NCBI GenBank assembly: GCA_946487985.1
Contig: CAMLUY010000056.1
Coordinates: 1 to 6,808, forward strand
Source of the DNA: an uncultured Clostridia bacterium
GTDB lineage: Bacteria > Bacillota > Clostridia > Christensenellales > UBA1242
Direction of reading: 5' to 3'
Length of the DNA: 6,808 nt
Below, in pieces: positions 5,420-6,808 of this stretch (the first letter of the stretch is position 1; every line of letters begins with the position of its first letter). A program made the position numbers and the translations under genes. The notes beneath the pieces are model-generated. The model had not been told where the DNA came from. It did no database searches and saw only the letters and a program-made list of their open reading frames with translations.

Positions 5420-6733
5420 ATGAGCATAAAATTGAAGATTACGTCGCTTATTATTGCGGCCGTAATCGCAATGACGTGTTTGATTACAGGCGTGTGGGCA
5501 CTGGCTAATATGAATGTGTATTTTGATGGCAGCATAAGCTTTATTCCTCCGGTCACTGATGTGTACCTTAATAAGGTTGTTTTGAGAAACACGGTCACGC
5601 AAACGTCAAATGGATATAAAACAACAGATGTGACGGTTCCTGACTGTTCGGGCATATACATTGATGCTGACACTCAAATTGATTTGTCAAGCTCGACAGT
5701 ACTTGCAGGACAGACAATGGAAATTGACCTCGACCTGACATCTTTATCAACCGATGAATTTGTCAAAGTCAACCTTTCATACAGTTCTCTGCCAAGCACT
5801 GTAACAGTGAACAGCACAAGTCTGTTTCTTGAAAAGAATCCGACAGGTGATATCTTGGACGGCAACACGGCTACATACAAAATTTTCATCAAAAATACAA
5901 GTGCATCATCGGTCAGCCTTTCAGGCATCAATCTGAAAATCTCATTTACCGGGCAGGCCGATCTTTTGCAAACGCATGTCGAAACAGGCAATACGTATTG
6001 GTACGTTGAGATGGGCACTGTTGCAACAAGCACAGGAAATGAATATCTGAAATGGCGGTTTTTTTCCAAAGATGGCAGTACTGCATACAACTGGTCTTCA
6101 ACAAACCCTGTGAACGAATATAGTATGGGCTATTTTCTTTTGGAAAGCAATCCGTTTACAACGATTGAGCCTTGCGTGTTCAACAATGACTATTATTCAA
6201 GCAACATGTCATATTATCATCGCTTAAATGGCTGGGACGGAATTATTGCATGCGATTATGCGACCAGCACGGTAAGGCAGTATATCAATGGCAACAATGT
6301 GTACAAAAATTCTAGAAGAGAAAGCAGCGGAGGAGTCAAGATCTTTCCGTCTGGCAACATTTCAAATATGTATACCGATTTTAATATTGACACTGAGAAT
6401 GACTATGTTTTCAAGCGCATTGTTGGGCGGCCTTTGGGTGACGCATACACTTCTGGCGGTCAAGAGTACTTTGGTTTTCCAGATTTTCCACCTGAATCAA
6501 CTATCACATACAGCGAGTCTGATCTTGATAATTTTTGGCTTTTGGATGGCGTATCGGTTTTGGGGTCAAACGCGGCTTGGTCTGGCGTGTCAACAAGCTG
6601 GTGGACAACGAATGCGTATGCGTCTATTCCATCACTTATTTGGGTAGTAGACTCGACTGGAAATACAACTTATTCTGATGGTTCTTTGAGCGGTCAGCTC
6701 TTGCCTCGCGCAGCATTCAGAATGGCGTTTTAA
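5420..6733 (+). CDS. Secreted or membrane-anchored surface protein with a DUF6273-like C-terminal domain
   Basis: The 437-residue product starts with a signal sequence: Lys at 4 and 6, a hydrophobic core at about 10-28, and a possible cleavage site after Ala-Leu-Ala (27-29). Its GVWALANMNVYFDG region resembles the SipW/TasA-type signal region (inference). Residues about 30-190 are Ser/Thr-rich and beta-like, ending in a strand pattern (IFIKNTSASSVSLSGINLKI) typical of extracellular beta-sandwich domains. Residues about 194-437 resemble DUF6273: WRFF at 212, STVRQYING (283-291), FWLLDGVS (372-379), the Trp-Trp pair at 394-395 and the terminal LLPRAAFRMAF, standing where family members have WWLRS and VRPAL. 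DUF6273 function is not established. No LPXTG motif or C-terminal helix is present, so it is either released or held by the uncleaved N-terminus. ATG 5420 has AAGGGG (5407-5412) 7 nt upstream; the in-frame TTG at 5336 has none. It has its own promoter. Confidence 0.85.
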   Translation: MSIKLKITSLIIAAVIAMTCLITGVWALANMNVYFDGSISFIPPVTDVYLNKVVLRNTVTQTSNGYKTTDVTVPDCSGIYIDADTQIDLSSSTVLAGQTMEIDLDLTSLSTDEFVKVNLSYSSLPSTVTVNSTSLFLEKNPTGDILDGNTATYKIFIKNTSASSVSLSGINLKISFTGQADLLQTHVETGNTYWYVEMGTVATSTGNEYLKWRFFSKDGSTAYNWSSTNPVNEYSMGYFLLESNPFTTIEPCVFNNDYYSSNMSYYHRLNGWDGIIACDYATSTVRQYINGNNVYKNSRRESSGGVKIFPSGNISNMYTDFNIDTENDYVFKRIVGRPLGDAYTSGGQEYFGFPDFPPESTITYSESDLDNFWLLDGVSVLGSNAAWSGVSTSWWTTNAYASIPSLIWVVDSTGNTTYSDGSLSGQLLPRAAFRMAF

Positions 6734-6735
6734 CA

Positions 6736-6755
6736 AAACAGCAGATTTGCTGTTT
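6736..6755 (+). terminator. Hairpin just after the secreted protein gene
   Basis: AAACAGCA (6736-6743) and TGCTGTTT (6748-6755) form a perfect 8-bp stem with a 4-nt loop, starting 2 nt after the stop codon. The stem itself ends in TTT, but CAGG follows instead of a longer T-run, so it would be a weak terminator or a 3'-end stabiliser. Confidence 0.45.
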
Positions 6756-6780
6756 CAGGCTGTCGAAAAACTGCGTGACC

Positions 6781-6802
6781 GAAAAAATTGCAAAATTTTT
6801 TC
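6781..6802. terminator. Second, AT-rich hairpin with a T-run
   Basis: GAAAAAATT (6781-6789) and AATTTTTTC (6794-6802) are exact complements around a GCAA loop of the GNRA type. The six-T run suits termination on either strand, but nearly all pairs are A-T, so the stem is weak. It may act with the hairpin at 6736 or serve a gene beyond the right edge. Confidence 0.35.
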
Positions 6803-6808
6803 TTGCTT

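Noticed and set aside
6288..6647. Plus-strand open frame of 119 codons overlapping the secreted protein gene
   Set aside because: It lies in another frame of the DUF6273-like domain and has no RBS; the host frame is clearly the coding one.
6700..6733. C-terminal wall-sorting signal sought in the secreted protein
   Set aside because: No LPXTG-like motif, hydrophobic segment or basic tail is present.

Overview
The window looks like an ordinary piece of chromosome from a low-to-moderate GC Gram-positive bacterium, most likely an uncultured member of the Clostridia. The reasons are strong GGAGG-type ribosome binding sites, sigma-A-type promoters with near-consensus -35 and -10 boxes, a DUF1540-type cysteine protein, a SpoVB/YtgP-type flippase and a secreted DUF6273-like protein. 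The lineage is an inference from gene content. No phage, insertion sequence, CRISPR, tRNA or rRNA was seen, and no gene looks broken.

Layout, left to right. Positions 148-591 (minus) hold rplI, ribosomal protein bL9, with its own strong promoter and a hairpin downstream. The first ten bases may be the start of a further minus-strand gene, which in many Firmicutes would be the replicative helicase. Divergent from rplI, 690-1004 (plus) encodes a 104-residue protein with two copies of a four-cysteine DUF1540-like motif. Positions 1203-2741 (plus) encode a 512-residue cytoplasmic protein of unknown function. It has a folded acidic N-terminal part, a Lys/Ser/Gly linker and an Asn/Gln/Pro-rich tail, and its promoter would start the transcript at or next to the ATG (leaderless). 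A symmetric terminator at 2791-2824 serves this gene and the convergent gene at 2849-3577 (minus), a 242-residue protein I do not recognise.

Positions 3688-5226 (plus) encode a 14-helix MOP-superfamily lipid-linked precursor flippase of the SpoVB/YtgP type, divergent from the 242-residue gene. A near-consensus promoter and a leader of about 120 nt precede 5420-6733 (plus). This is a secreted or membrane-anchored protein with a signal sequence, a beta-rich domain and a C-terminal DUF6273-like domain. The window ends with two small hairpins.

The genes do not form one operon: nearly every gene has its own promoter or terminator, and orientations alternate. The possible functional link is that the flippase and the secreted protein both act at the cell envelope, but the sequence gives no direct evidence that they cooperate. 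The most novel material is the two unrecognised proteins (1203-2741 and 2849-3577), the likely leaderless start at 1203, and the regulatory-looking repeats around the 5420-6733 gene.
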